DNA from: Lentimicrobiaceae bacterium
Lineage (GTDB): Bacteria > Bacteroidota > Bacteroidia > Bacteroidales > JALOCA01
Reading direction: 5' to 3'
Length of the DNA stretch: 64,000 bases
Assembly: GCA_023227965.1 (NCBI GenBank)
Contig: JALOCA010000005.1
Span: forward strand, 62,001-126,000
Positions 26,201 to 33,969 of this stretch are shown piece after piece (position 1 is the stretch's first letter; every line of letters begins with the position of its first letter). The notes under the pieces were generated by a model that was given only the letters and a program-made list of their open reading frames with translations, was not told where the DNA came from and did not search any database. The position numbers were made by a program, and so were the translations under genes.

Positions 26201-27886
26201 GCCGAATGGGCTGTTTCTGACGAAACTCCTTACGAAGGAACATTTTGCGCAAAATCAGGCGACATCAGCGACTACCAATCAACCATAATAACTCTTGACT
26301 ATAACGTTATGGCTGATGATAGCATTTCATTCTTCTGTAAGGTTTCTTCTGAAGAAGATTACGATTATCTTAAATTTTATCTTGACGGAGCTGTTATTAA
26401 TCAATGGTCAGGCGAAGTTGACTGGACAAGAGTTGTATATCCGGTTACTGCCGGGCAGCATACTTTCAAGTGGGAATATATGAAAGACGTTTCACAATCA
26501 AATGGAACTGATGCCGCATATCTTGATTTCATCGTATTGCCTCCTATGCTTGTTACTACCGCTTTTGCCGGTTTGGATGCCTCTGTCTGCGAAGGAAGCA
26601 CCTACCAACCTCAGGGAAGCGCCACTAACTTTACTTCAGTACTTTGGACTACATCCGGAACCGGTACCTTTGACGATGCAAGTCTTTTGAACCCGGTTTA
26701 TACACCAAGCCCTGAAGACATAGTCGCCGGTTCGGTAGTACTGACAATAACTGCTTACGAACCCGTTAAAGCCGATGCCTCTGACAACATGACTTTGTTT
26801 ATCAACAAATCTGCTGTTGCTTTCGCCGGTAACAACCTCGCTGTTTGTGCTGGTGCTACTGTAAGTCTTTCAGAAGCTACCGCCCAAAATTATTCAGCAA
26901 TAAACTGGACTACCACTGGCACAGGTACTTTCGACGATGCTACCCTGATTAACCCAGTTTACACTCCCAGTCCCGAAGACATTGCCGCCGGAACGGTAAC
27001 ACTTACCCTTACCGCTGTCGCTAATGCTCCCTGCCTTGATGTAAGCGGAGAATTGGCAATAACTATTTATCCTTTACCCACTGCCGAACTTTCGGGCAGC
27101 GGCGAAATTTGCCCGGGCAATACTTTTGATTTGACCATTCAACTCACCGGAGCAGCCCCGTGGCAGGTTCTTACACTTGATTCACAATCACTGACCATTG
27201 AAACCTCGCCCTACACCTGGACTGTTCAGCCAAATGAAACCACTTCTTACGGACTCTTTTCGGTGAGCGATGCCAATAACTGCCAGAACTCAGCAACAGG
27301 CTTGGGAGAAGTTACTATTAAACCTTTGCCCGAAATTCCTTCGATGCCGGTTGCCGTTGGTAACATTGATTCACTGGATTTGGTTTACACCACCTCCCTC
27401 GATTTTTCTATCACCGAAGTACCTAACACTCTAAGCTATGTTTGGATGCTCGAACCCTCCAACGCAGGAACAATAGCCGAACAGGACTTAACTGCTACCG
27501 TAACCTGGAACCAGGATTTCCGTGGCACTGCTTTGGTAAGTGTTAAAACGGTAAACGACTGCGGCGAAAGTGCTTTCTCTGACGCCAAAGAAGTAAAAAT
27601 CTATTCTACTATAGGTATTGATGAACCACAGGCTAAATTCAGTCTTAAAGTTTATCCAAATCCCAACAATGGTAATTTCAAACTGGATATTTCTCCTGTT
27701 AAACCCGAAGTTGTGAACATTAAACTGATGAACATTACCGGAAACATGGTTTACTCCGAAAATAATGTTGCCATTCAAAGCGGTTATTCACAAAATCTCA
27801 ACCTTAATCATCTTAACAAAGGTATTTATACCCTGATTATTGAAGGAAAAGGTATTTACAACGTAACAAAGGTGGTGATAAAATAA
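23285..27886 (+). CDS. Gingipain-type C25 cysteine protease with T9SS sorting domain
   Basis: A 1533-residue secreted multidomain protein. The signal peptide ends in FLMAQ. A propeptide (about 30-235) precedes the C25 peptidase domain (about 240-600), where WEYLIIRPNGEEYAQWAD starts the fold, His489 in QHRDHGYEDGW and Cys521 in SINCLTGKYD are the likely catalytic pair, and LILGDHGND is a further conserved segment. Then come gingipain-like Ig modules (about 640-960), a jelly-roll module (DWESGGMTGFNWATSGDAEW), and two near-identical PKD/Ig-like repeats, each with WTTxGTGTFDDA and NPVYTPSPEDI. The last 80 residues (VYPNPNNGNFKLDIS to NVTKVVIK) are a type A T9SS sorting domain. It should be exported by Sec, secreted by T9SS and attached to the cell surface, digesting proteins for nutrition. 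Gingipain substrate specificity cannot be assumed. Confidence 0.93.
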   Translation: MKKSTFFYLLILLLSFSSFLMAQRNVTTYSDSWGKQGFSLLSQEKTGVAVSYSVTEFALNGTTIDGQPMQNIELKGHFLQNNAGAPNIPGNGRYIAMPQGATPQLKIISSRTEIFQNVEIAPAPVPQKDNDRSPARFEKDAKIYSTNAFYPAQPIQISAPKKIRGVDVVMLGITPFQYNPITKELIVYRDIKVEVSFKGGNGHFGQDRLRSYWWDPILSDALMNYSSLPKMNYNKHSAKETGWEYLIIRPNGEEYAQWADSLKKFRTLQGITTGVVSLDEIGGTTATVIENYINNAYNTWEVPPAAVLILGDHGNDASKNVLAPITTEQGETFVCDNIYADVDGDELPEMVFARITANNAEQLETMVTKVLNYEKAPPTNPDFYQHPITALGWQTERWFQICSETVGGYFKYVLGKDPVRINAVYGGNPNTDPWSTNENTSMVINYFGPNGLGYIPATPSELGGWTGGNATMVNNAINSGAFILQHRDHGYEDGWGEPDYSTTNISGLTNTDLTFVMSINCLTGKYDYSSECFGEAFHHYKYNGQNSGALGFIAPSEVSYSFVNDTYVWGIYDNMWTDFMPDYGTAIESRGLLPAFGMAAGKFFLEESNWPSIPEYKTITQRLFHMHGDAFLRLYSEVPQSLTVLHNPILYAGVTSFDVTADEGAFIALTVNGEIIGTGVSQGGPVAINIPGQLPPNQMLVTVTKQNYYRYTALVDIVPPSGPYVVRDSYTLNDENGNNNGLADFGENPMISLSVKNVGVEQAENVNLTISTEDIYATITDATENYGNIPANEIVSVENGFAISISDTVPDQHNILFKVTATDGTNTWESYFSVKAYAPIITTGRVIVEEQAGNGNGRLDPGENANIIVKNNNKGHSDIYNLTASLFSSSPFITVNSAEYSIDTLAALGEIGAIFNVTVSSGAPLGTVAPFNYNIVSGNYNAHKDFALTIGLILEDWESGGMTGFNWATSGDAEWAVSDETPYEGTFCAKSGDISDYQSTIITLDYNVMADDSISFFCKVSSEEDYDYLKFYLDGAVINQWSGEVDWTRVVYPVTAGQHTFKWEYMKDVSQSNGTDAAYLDFIVLPPMLVTTAFAGLDASVCEGSTYQPQGSATNFTSVLWTTSGTGTFDDASLLNPVYTPSPEDIVAGSVVLTITAYEPVKADASDNMTLFINKSAVAFAGNNLAVCAGATVSLSEATAQNYSAINWTTTGTGTFDDATLINPVYTPSPEDIAAGTVTLTLTAVANAPCLDVSGELAITIYPLPTAELSGSGEICPGNTFDLTIQLTGAAPWQVLTLDSQSLTIETSPYTWTVQPNETTSYGLFSVSDANNCQNSATGLGEVTIKPLPEIPSMPVAVGNIDSLDLVYTTSLDFSITEVPNTLSYVWMLEPSNAGTIAEQDLTATVTWNQDFRGTALVSVKTVNDCGESAFSDAKEVKIYSTIGIDEPQAKFSLKVYPNPNNGNFKLDISPVKPEVVNIKLMNITGNMVYSENNVAIQSGYSQNLNLNHLNKGIYTLIIEGKGIYNVTKVVIK

Positions 27887-27906
27887 AACTTACCTTTTTA
27901 CCTTTT

Positions 27907-27941
27907 AAAAAAACCCGGTTTCTGATGCCGGGTTTTTTTTA
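27907..27941 (+). terminator. Rho-independent terminator of the C25 protease gene
   Basis: Stem AACCCGG (27912-27918) pairs with CCGGGTT (27928-27934) and is followed by eight T residues. It lies about 20 nt after the stop codon at 27886. The A-run on the left would also allow function on the other strand. Confidence 0.88.
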
Positions 27942-28196
27942 TTTGCAGAAAAAGCATACTAAGCCGTGATTCGTATTCCGAAACAGGAATGCATTGTTTC
28001 GCTCATCATCTAACATTGATCGAAACCATTTCTCTGCCAGATGGGGGCTTCTGTTTTCCAGATGATAAGATATCATTTTTAAGTATGAAATTATTGTTTC
28101 TATGTACTTGGAGGCGCTTAGTTACAAGCTTTGCACTACATAAAGAAGCCAGAATCGGAAAAAAATTACCTTGGGGTTTACATAGCAATCTGCAAT

Positions 28197-28349
28197 AAAA
28201 AACGAATACTATTAAAGGATTTACCGTTAAACTTTACTGAAAATAAGCTTAGGCTGTGTGCATATCTGAAAATGAATCTCGCCACAAAAGACATTGCGAA
28301 AATAATGAATATAAATTTAAACTACTGTTCACTAAAAGTGTTGAAATAA
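28197..28349 (+). pseudogene. Relic of a LuxR-type helix-turn-helix domain
   Basis: The frame reads LKDLPLNFTENKLRLCAYLK, then MNLATKDIAKIMNINLNYCS, LKVLK and stop. LTENELRLCAYLKMNLSTKEIA is the typical start of the C-terminal LuxR/GerE helix-turn-helix of Bacteroidota regulators that carry propeller or TPR sensor domains. The recognition helix is cut short and the upstream sensor part is absent. No promoter or start fits this fragment. It is best read as the broken tail of a deleted regulator. The rest of the gap 27942-28535 has no gene, only the direct repeat at 28354 and a weak hairpin GGAGTTAT/ATAACTCC at 28493-28514. Confidence 0.6.
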
Positions 28350-28353
28350 ACAC

Positions 28354-28411
28354 CCTGAAAAATGTCCATTAGAAACCATCGTCTAAAACTTATCCTGAAA
28401 AATGTCTATTA
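28354..28411. repeat. 18-nt direct repeat with one mismatch
   Basis: CCTGAAAAATGTCCATTA at 28354-28371 and CCTGAAAAATGTCTATTA at 28394-28411, with starts 40 nt apart, directly downstream of the LuxR relic. They may be deletion or insertion scars. Confidence 0.6.
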
Positions 28412-28535
28412 CTTCTAAGTTTTGAATAACAATCTACTCATAAACTTATTAACACATTAGCATATTTTCTTTCATCATAGAGTCAGGAGATTGGAGTTAT
28501 GAGTATATAACTCCTTCTTAATCTAATCTCTGGCT

Positions 28536-29702
28536 TTAGCGTTGCCGGGTATTGTAAATGCCGATTTCATTGCCTGTAAAGCCGGTAACTATGGTACCGC
28601 TTTCGGTATCCTGTTGCTTTTTCAGGTCGAAATTGCTGCCGGTAACGGCATTAAATCCCTTCAGTCCGACATGAGCCACATCCCAAAAAGAAACTTTGTA
28701 TTCCCCTGAAACATCCTCGGCATCACGTGATGAAAAAAGATTTTTCAAACCCATCCGGGCATATTCAATGGGAGTACGTGCTTTTTTCTGCTCTGCTGCC
28801 AGCGACTGATTGAACTGTATGGCTGCTACCAATTGCAGGTCGTAAAATACTGCAGTATAATAATTCCTGTATCCAAAATCATAGTTGAAAGGATTAAGCG
28901 GCATATTATTGTTCAGTTCCCGTGCTGTTAAGGCGGGCATAGTTTGCAGTGGAGCTGATTCGGTGCGTTGTATGGCAGCCGCGTTTTCATCATTACCCTG
29001 CGAAGACAAAGCCGGCAATACTTCAGATAGAGAAGTCCTGTTTATAATGACTTTTCTTGGTATTTTTCGGATTTTGGTAGCAGGAGTTTTTTTCTGCTGT
29101 GCAGATGCCGATGACTTGACTTCCGATTTTTGTTTCATCTCAGCAAGAGAATACTGAGTGGTTACCAGGGGTTTTTCGCGGTTAAGCAGGAAAAACAAAC
29201 CTGCAAGCAGCAGCAAAGAGGCTGCAAAAGCAGTAGCACGGTACAACTGCCGTTGCGAAAGGCTGAGAATAACAAATTTTTTCAGTTGTTGCTTACGATC
29301 GTAAACCAGGTTAGTATCGGGAATAAGGAATGTTTGTGCCAAAAGGTCATATTCTTTCTTCAGCCCGGGATTTTTTTCGATGAAAAGCTTAAGATTTTTC
29401 TGTTCGGCAGGGGTTTTCTCTCCTTCGAGCGATGCAATAAAAAATTCCTCGTAGTTGTTTTCGTTAATTGCATCCACAGAAGAAATCACATTTTTTTTTA
29501 AGGCATCTTTTGTAGTAAAATGTGCTGTTTCGTCAGGATAAAGCGTAATGGTATCCAGCCCTTCCAATTCAGCTTTCAGTCCGGGGTTATCTTCCATAAA
29601 AAACAGCAAACGTTCCACCTCTTTGGGTGAAAGTCTTCCTTCCAGGTAATCGAGGAAGTAAATTTCGTAGTTGCCGCGGTGAATATTCATGGATGTTTTC
29701 AT
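28536..29702 (-). CDS. Membrane-anchored anti-sigma factor with duplicated N-terminal domain
   Basis: The ATG at 29702 lies 2 nt after the sigma-factor stop, so the two are co-translated. The cytoplasmic part contains two copies of the same roughly 60-residue unit: NYEIYFLDYLEGRLSP with MEDNPGLKAELEGL, and NYEEFFIASLEGEKTP with IEKNPGLKKEYDLL, both ending in a Lys-Lys helix. A membrane segment follows near residue 160 (FAASLLLLAGLFFLL), then a periplasmic domain of about 210 residues rich in Ser, Lys and Gln. No HxxxCxxC zinc motif is present. Position and topology are those of a Bacteroidota anti-sigma factor that holds its sigma partner at the membrane. The signal sensed by the periplasmic part is unknown. 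Confidence 0.8.
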   Translation of the reverse strand: MKTSMNIHRGNYEIYFLDYLEGRLSPKEVERLLFFMEDNPGLKAELEGLDTITLYPDETAHFTTKDALKKNVISSVDAINENNYEEFFIASLEGEKTPAEQKNLKLFIEKNPGLKKEYDLLAQTFLIPDTNLVYDRKQQLKKFVILSLSQRQLYRATAFAASLLLLAGLFFLLNREKPLVTTQYSLAEMKQKSEVKSSASAQQKKTPATKIRKIPRKVIINRTSLSEVLPALSSQGNDENAAAIQRTESAPLQTMPALTARELNNNMPLNPFNYDFGYRNYYTAVFYDLQLVAAIQFNQSLAAEQKKARTPIEYARMGLKNLFSSRDAEDVSGEYKVSFWDVAHVGLKGFNAVTGSNFDLKKQQDTESGTIVTGFTGNEIGIYNTRQR

Positions 29703-29704
29703 TA

Positions 29705-30190
29705 TCAAATTACAAGTTCCGGTTTACGAATATATTCTTTCAGGGCTACCCTGGCGCGATAAATATACACTTTTACCTGCGATTCGCTCAGCCCGGTTAT
29801 TCTTCCTATTTCTTCGTAGGAATATCCTTCATAGTCTCTCAGCAACAACACGGAACGCTGTACATCGGAAAGTTTTTCCACCGCCAGGTTCAGCACTTCT
29901 TTCAAATCGGAATAGCTGTTTTCGATGGTTTCCTTTCCATGGCTTTGTTCTTCGTAAGAGGTGAGCCGGTTTTCCTTTCTCAACATGTCAATCATAGTAT
30001 GATAAGCCGTTGTAAACAAATATGATTTTGCTTTTTCAAACGACACTTCCTTTACTTTTTCCCACATCCGGGTAAACGATTCCTGTACCACATCCCTGGC
30101 GCTTTCTTCATCTCTGATGTTCTTAAGTACAAAGCGGTAAACCCCATCAGAAAACTGGTCCACGCAATGGTTGTACTCAGGTGTTGTCAT
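29705..30190 (-). CDS. ECF-type RNA polymerase sigma factor
   Basis: A 161-residue sigma-70 family protein with only regions 2 and 4. Region 2 includes DEESARDVVQESFTRMWE, and region 4 includes LSDVQRSVLLLRDYEGYSYE and then EEIGRITGLSESQVKVYIYRA, the -35-binding helix-turn-helix. It redirects RNA polymerase to a set of stress or envelope genes when released from its anti-sigma partner, encoded 2 nt downstream. The first residues and the ATG at 30190 fit well. It is transcribed divergently from the peptidase gene at 30523. Targets are unknown; ECF sigma factors often control their own operon. Confidence 0.93.
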   Translation of the reverse strand: MTTPEYNHCVDQFSDGVYRFVLKNIRDEESARDVVQESFTRMWEKVKEVSFEKAKSYLFTTAYHTMIDMLRKENRLTSYEEQSHGKETIENSYSDLKEVLNLAVEKLSDVQRSVLLLRDYEGYSYEEIGRITGLSESQVKVYIYRARVALKEYIRKPELVI

Positions 30191-30393
30191 TTACGCTTGT
30201 ATAGGTTTCTTTTGGTATTATGACGATAATTCGAGGATAAAGTTACAAAAAAATTCATTTTTATACTTTTTTGCTGAAAGCACATACTTATCAGGAATAA
30301 TATTTTATTCCCCGGGTTATCAGCATGTTCATTTTTTCTTGTTCAATTTTTTAATAAATCTTTTGAAACGAGTATGTTCGTTAAACACAAACA

Positions 30394-30425
30394 CGGATGA
30401 AAATCTCACATGCGAGTTCCATCCG
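30394..30425. other. Imperfect hairpin in the divergent gap between sigma factor and peptidase genes
   Basis: CGGATG (30394-30399) pairs with CATCCG (30420-30425), and an inner CTC/GAG pair adds to the stem. No T-run follows, so it is not a typical terminator. The gap of 330 nt (30191-30522) otherwise holds only AT-rich DNA and a TAATTTTG -7-like box at 30486-30493, 29 nt before the peptidase start. Confidence 0.4.
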
Positions 30426-30522
30426 ACCTTAATTTAAAATTATTTACGGATGAAAAATAAAAAAAACAGGTTTTGGATTTTTCATTAATTTTGATAGTGT
30501 GATCCTCTAAAAATTTCAATTT

Positions 30523-31488
30523 ATGAAGCTATCTGCCCCCGTTTGCTTAAGCATGGTTTTATTAACCGTAGCCTATTCGTATTCACAAAATCCACAGTTG
30601 GAAATTACCTTATCAGATGGTAATGTTCGCGAAGGTTTTATAAAAGTAGATGGAGGAAAAGTATGGTTCAGAATTGCCGGAACCGACAAAAAGAGAATTC
30701 CTCTTATTTGTGTACACGGAGGACCCGGTGCTCCGCACGACTATATGGAACCCGTTGAAAAACTTAGCGACGAACGTCCTGTGATTTTCTACGATCAATT
30801 GGGCTGCGGAAATTCAGAAAGACCGGCAGATACCTCTCTCTGGAATATCAGGCGATTTGTAGAAGAATTTGCAACTGTTTGCAAAGCTTTGCAGTTAAAT
30901 GAATTTCATATTTTAGCCCAATCATGGGGAACAATGCTGATTGCCGAATACATGCAACGAAAACCACAAGGTGTAAAAAGTATTGTTTTTGGAGGTTCTG
31001 CTTTCAGTGCTACCCGTTTCGCACAGGATTGCCGGGCGTACCTGGAGGAATTGCCCGACACACAACAACAGGCTATACAAAAAGCTGAAGCTACCGGCAA
31101 TTATACTTCACCTGAATACCAGGAAGCCATGAATACTTTCTACAGCCTCCATGTTTGCCGTTTGGAACCTATGCCCTTATGTGTGCAACATACTTTTGAA
31201 AAAATGGGGACAGAAGTTTATTTGCACATGTGGGGACCAAGTGAATTTTCTGTAATGGGAACTTTAAAACAGTTTGATATAATAAACAAATTAAAAAACA
31301 TCACAGTACCTGTATTGCTCGCCTGTGGCGAATTTGATGAAGCCACCCCCGAAGCCACCCGTTTCTATCAGCAAAATATTCCAAACTCCGAAATGGTAGT
31401 TTTCAAGGATGCCTCACATATGCACCACATAGAAAAAGAAGACGAATTTTTGAAAATATTACGTGATTTCCTTCACAAAAATGAATAA
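30523..31488 (+). CDS. Secreted proline iminopeptidase-family alpha/beta hydrolase
   Basis: A 321-residue alpha/beta hydrolase of peptidase family S33, which removes N-terminal proline or short residues from peptides. The oxyanion motif HGGPGAPHDY (about residues 65-74), DQLGCGNSERP at 91-101, the nucleophile Ser134 in AQSWGTM, an acid in GEFDEATPE and the His of DASHMHHIEKED complete the catalytic machinery. The N-terminus (MKLSAPVCLSMVLLTVAYSYS) is a signal peptide, so this form acts in the periplasm or outside, unlike the usual cytoplasmic enzyme. It could finish digestion of peptides released by the C25 protease; that link is inference. Confidence 0.88.
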   Translation: MKLSAPVCLSMVLLTVAYSYSQNPQLEITLSDGNVREGFIKVDGGKVWFRIAGTDKKRIPLICVHGGPGAPHDYMEPVEKLSDERPVIFYDQLGCGNSERPADTSLWNIRRFVEEFATVCKALQLNEFHILAQSWGTMLIAEYMQRKPQGVKSIVFGGSAFSATRFAQDCRAYLEELPDTQQQAIQKAEATGNYTSPEYQEAMNTFYSLHVCRLEPMPLCVQHTFEKMGTEVYLHMWGPSEFSVMGTLKQFDIINKLKNITVPVLLACGEFDEATPEATRFYQQNIPNSEMVVFKDASHMHHIEKEDEFLKILRDFLHKNE

Positions 31489-31524
31489 TATTTTTTACTT
31501 TTGAAAAGATAAAATAAAAACGGT

Positions 31525-31785
31525 ATGCATACTTCTCTCTACGAATCTGGTAATATAAAATGCGATGATTTTATCCGCCATGGCGAAGATTTTTTGAAAA
31601 TAGAACTGTACAGTAATGCTAAGGAATGTTTTCTGAAAGCACTTACTTATTGTCCTGACGACTTGTATGTAAAGGAAAAAATTGTTTTTTGCAGAAACAG
31701 TCTGAAAAAAGACACCCTGCGTATTTGCATTGTTGTACCTGTTGTAGTAGCCATAGCTACCTTTTTAATATTATGGCTTAGGTAA
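31525..31785 (+). CDS. Small TPR-like protein with C-terminal membrane anchor
   Basis: An 86-residue protein. Residues 10-50 (FIRHGEDFLKIELYSNAKEC, FLKALTYCPDDLYVKEKI) have the helix pattern of a single TPR unit (Y/F at small-residue spacings and a PDD turn). The last 20 residues (ICIVVPVVVAIATFLILWLR) are a membrane segment with no residues beyond, so it is a tail-anchored-like protein with its TPR in the cytoplasm. It begins 36 nt after the peptidase gene and may share its transcript. I do not recognise the family; a scaffold role is possible. Confidence 0.65.
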   Translation: MHTSLYESGNIKCDDFIRHGEDFLKIELYSNAKECFLKALTYCPDDLYVKEKIVFCRNSLKKDTLRICIVVPVVVAIATFLILWLR

Positions 31786-31790
31786 CAGAA

Positions 31791-32917
31791 CTACGCCTTA
31801 GTTACGGGAAGGGATGTGCCCTGGTTGATTTGGCTTTCTACCCAAATTTCGCCGTTATTTTTCCCGATAAATTCTTTACATAGCAACAAACCCAATCCCG
31901 TTCCCTTTTCGTTAGATGTGCCTGGTGTGGAAATTTTTTCATCGAGACGGAATAATTTTTTTTGGTTCTCGTTACTGATGCCTACTCCGTTATCGGAAAT
32001 ACACACCATCACTTTCCCGTCAATTTCCATGGTAATTTTTTGGTTTTTCTTTTGAAACAAAGAAGCCAGAATAGAAATTAATTGGGCAGAAATTTCCGAC
32101 AGATTTGTATTTTGGGGCTTTGCCTGCATTTTTCTCATGTTTGCACGAGCCCAGTTCAGGTTCAGGATACTTTCGAGCGATTTATCAATCTGGTTGCCAG
32201 CATGGGCAATCTGTTCAATAAACTCATCTTTTTCCGCCGAAGAATAATCCCCGGCATTTGAAATCAGCAATTCGCTATATCCGATGATGATATTTAGGGG
32301 GTTCTTTAAATCGTGGGCAATAGTGGAAAAAAATTTGTCTTTTGTGAGATTGGCTTCTCTGAGTTGATTGGCTTATAGCTGAATTTGGTGGTTCTTTTCT
32401 TCGAGATATTTTTTTGCCTTCTTTTGCCGCTGCCTTGAGCTATAAACGGTAATGATTAAAAGCACAAAGAAAATCAGTAACTGTTGCCGTTTAATGGTGG
32501 TTGCCTTTAGCTGGTTTTCCATTTTAAGCTTTTGGTTTTCCTGCTCTTTCCGAACAAGGTTAAAGCGGGCTTCCGTTTCGGATAATCTGCTTTCCTGTAA
32601 AAGCCATTCGGCTTCAACGCACTCTTATTTTGATAACTTTCTATCAAGCCCCTGTTATACTGTATTTCCTTAGATGCTTTAATTGCCTGTTCGGTATAAC
32701 TAAAACCTGAAGTCATATCAGAATACTTTAGCTGTCAGCTCAGTGTATTTATCAAATCAATTTTTTGTTTTCCTTCTGCTTTTGCAAGAAGTTGTTTAAG
32801 GCTATCTATATTTAGTACTTCCTGGACGGTAATTTTCTCTGTTAAAAGGGAAAAGAAGAAAATGAGAAACAAGTATTTGAAATGTACAAATGGGTATTTA
32901 AACAAAGTAAAATTCAT
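31791..32917 (-). pseudogene. Decayed TPR-containing sensor histidine kinase
   Basis: Fragments of one kinase can be read in order on the minus strand. First is an N-terminal leader and TPR start (MNFTLFKYPF to KIDLINTLS), interrupted by TGA at 32735-32737 where the frame continues as QLKYSDMTSGFSYTEQ. A frameshift lies near 32615, and the next frame holds ETEARFNLVRKEQENQKLKM, a membrane segment (LLIFFVLLIITVY) and a coiled coil, ended by TAA at 32373-32375. The frame goes on with KDKFFSTIAHDLKNPLNIII, the H-box with its phospho-acceptor His, and then the ATPase G-box regions SDNGVGIS and GTGLGLLLC. The N-box of the ATPase domain and most TPR units are missing by deletion, and the very end is shortened (GTSLPVTKA). 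With at least two stops, one frameshift and internal deletions, it cannot make an active kinase. Confidence 0.85.
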
Positions 32918-33016
32918 AAGCGCAAACGCTAAAGAAAATATGATATAATCCTTAATATAGGGAGAAATTTTTATTAAACAAGTTATTTTTAATCAGAAAA
33001 AACATTTTAATAAAAA

Positions 33017-33040
33017 AGCTGCATCATTGCAGCTCTTTTT
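33017..33040 (-). terminator. Rho-independent terminator of gpmA
   Basis: Stem AGCTGCA (33017-33023) and TGCAGCT (33028-33034) with a 4-nt loop. On the minus strand it is followed by a run of U. It begins within a few bases of the gpmA stop codon. Confidence 0.85.
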
Positions 33041-33789
33041 TATTTTTTGGCTTTTCCCTGGTTGGCTACCGCCTCCATCATTTTCTTTATTTCTTCGGGG
33101 TCGCCGAGAAAATAATCTTGTAGTAATTTCATATTATTGTCAAATTCAAAAATATAAGGAATACCTGTTGGAAGGTTAAGGGCTATAATTTCCTGATCGC
33201 CTACATTTTTCAAGTATTTTACAATGCCCCTAAGACTGTTTCCATGAGCGGCAACTATAACTTCATTTTTTTGTACCAGGGTAGGCTGCATTTCGGTTTC
33301 CCAATACGGAACTATACGTGCCACAGTGTCTTTCAGTGCTTCCGTAGCAGGTTGCTCGGCAGGAGATAAATCTTTGTACCTAGGATCGAATCGTGGGTGA
33401 CGGGAATCATTTTCCGAAAGGGGAGCCGGAGGAATATTGTAGCTACGCCTCCAGATATGCACCTGTTCTTCACCATATTTTTCGGCGGTTTCGGCTTTGT
33501 TTAATCCCTGCAGGTTGCCATAATGTTTTTCATTAAGTCTCCAGCTATTTTTTACCGGTATCCACATTTGGTCCATTTCTTCCAGAACTAACCATAAGGT
33601 TTTGATAGCCCTTTTAAGGTAGGAAGTATAAGCTACTTCAAAATGAAAGCCATTTTCTTTTAATAGCTTCCCTGCTTTCTTGGCTTCGACAATCCCTGTT
33701 TCTGACAAGGGGACATCGGTCCATCCCGTAAAACGGTTTTCCTTATTCCACTGGCTTTCGCCATGCCTTATTAACACTAATTTCTTCAT
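33040..33789 (-). CDS. gpmA: 2,3-bisphosphoglycerate-dependent phosphoglycerate mutase
   Basis: Interconverts 3- and 2-phosphoglycerate in glycolysis through a phosphohistidine. The histidine phosphatase motif LIRHGESQWN places the phospho-acceptor at His9. ENRFTGWTDVPLSETG and RSYNIPPAPL are signatures of the cofactor-dependent dPGM group, and VAAHGNSLRGIVKYL carries the second catalytic His. The 249 residues are the normal length. It is a single gene on the minus strand with its own terminator. Confidence 0.98.
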   Translation of the reverse strand: MKKLVLIRHGESQWNKENRFTGWTDVPLSETGIVEAKKAGKLLKENGFHFEVAYTSYLKRAIKTLWLVLEEMDQMWIPVKNSWRLNEKHYGNLQGLNKAETAEKYGEEQVHIWRRSYNIPPAPLSENDSRHPRFDPRYKDLSPAEQPATEALKDTVARIVPYWETEMQPTLVQKNEVIVAAHGNSLRGIVKYLKNVGDQEIIALNLPTGIPYIFEFDNNMKLLQDYFLGDPEEIKKMMEAVANQGKAKK

Positions 33790-33824
33790 CTGTTATTAAT
33801 TTTATAATTTATTGGTCAGATGCC

Positions 33825-33840
33825 TGCCTGCCGGTAGGCA
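33825..33840. repeat. GC-rich near-palindrome
   Basis: TGCCTGCCGGTAGGCA is self-complementary except for one pair of bases, which would form G-U in RNA. It lies in the AT-rich gap between gpmA and the deacetylase gene. Its GC content is very different from its surroundings, suggesting a dispersed repeat rather than a terminator; no T-run follows. Confidence 0.5.
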
Positions 33841-33969
33841 AAGAATATTCATAAATATCATTTTTAATTTGTATGAAAATTTTTAATCCATTCGAATAAC
33901 TTGTCCTGACTAATTTTTTTACAAAAATACATCAAATTTACCTTCACTGTTTTTATGTACTTTCGCTAA

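Noticed and set aside
30394..30425. Terminator in the sigma factor/peptidase gap
   Set aside because: The hairpin is imperfect, has no U-run on either strand and lies between divergent genes, where no transcript should end.
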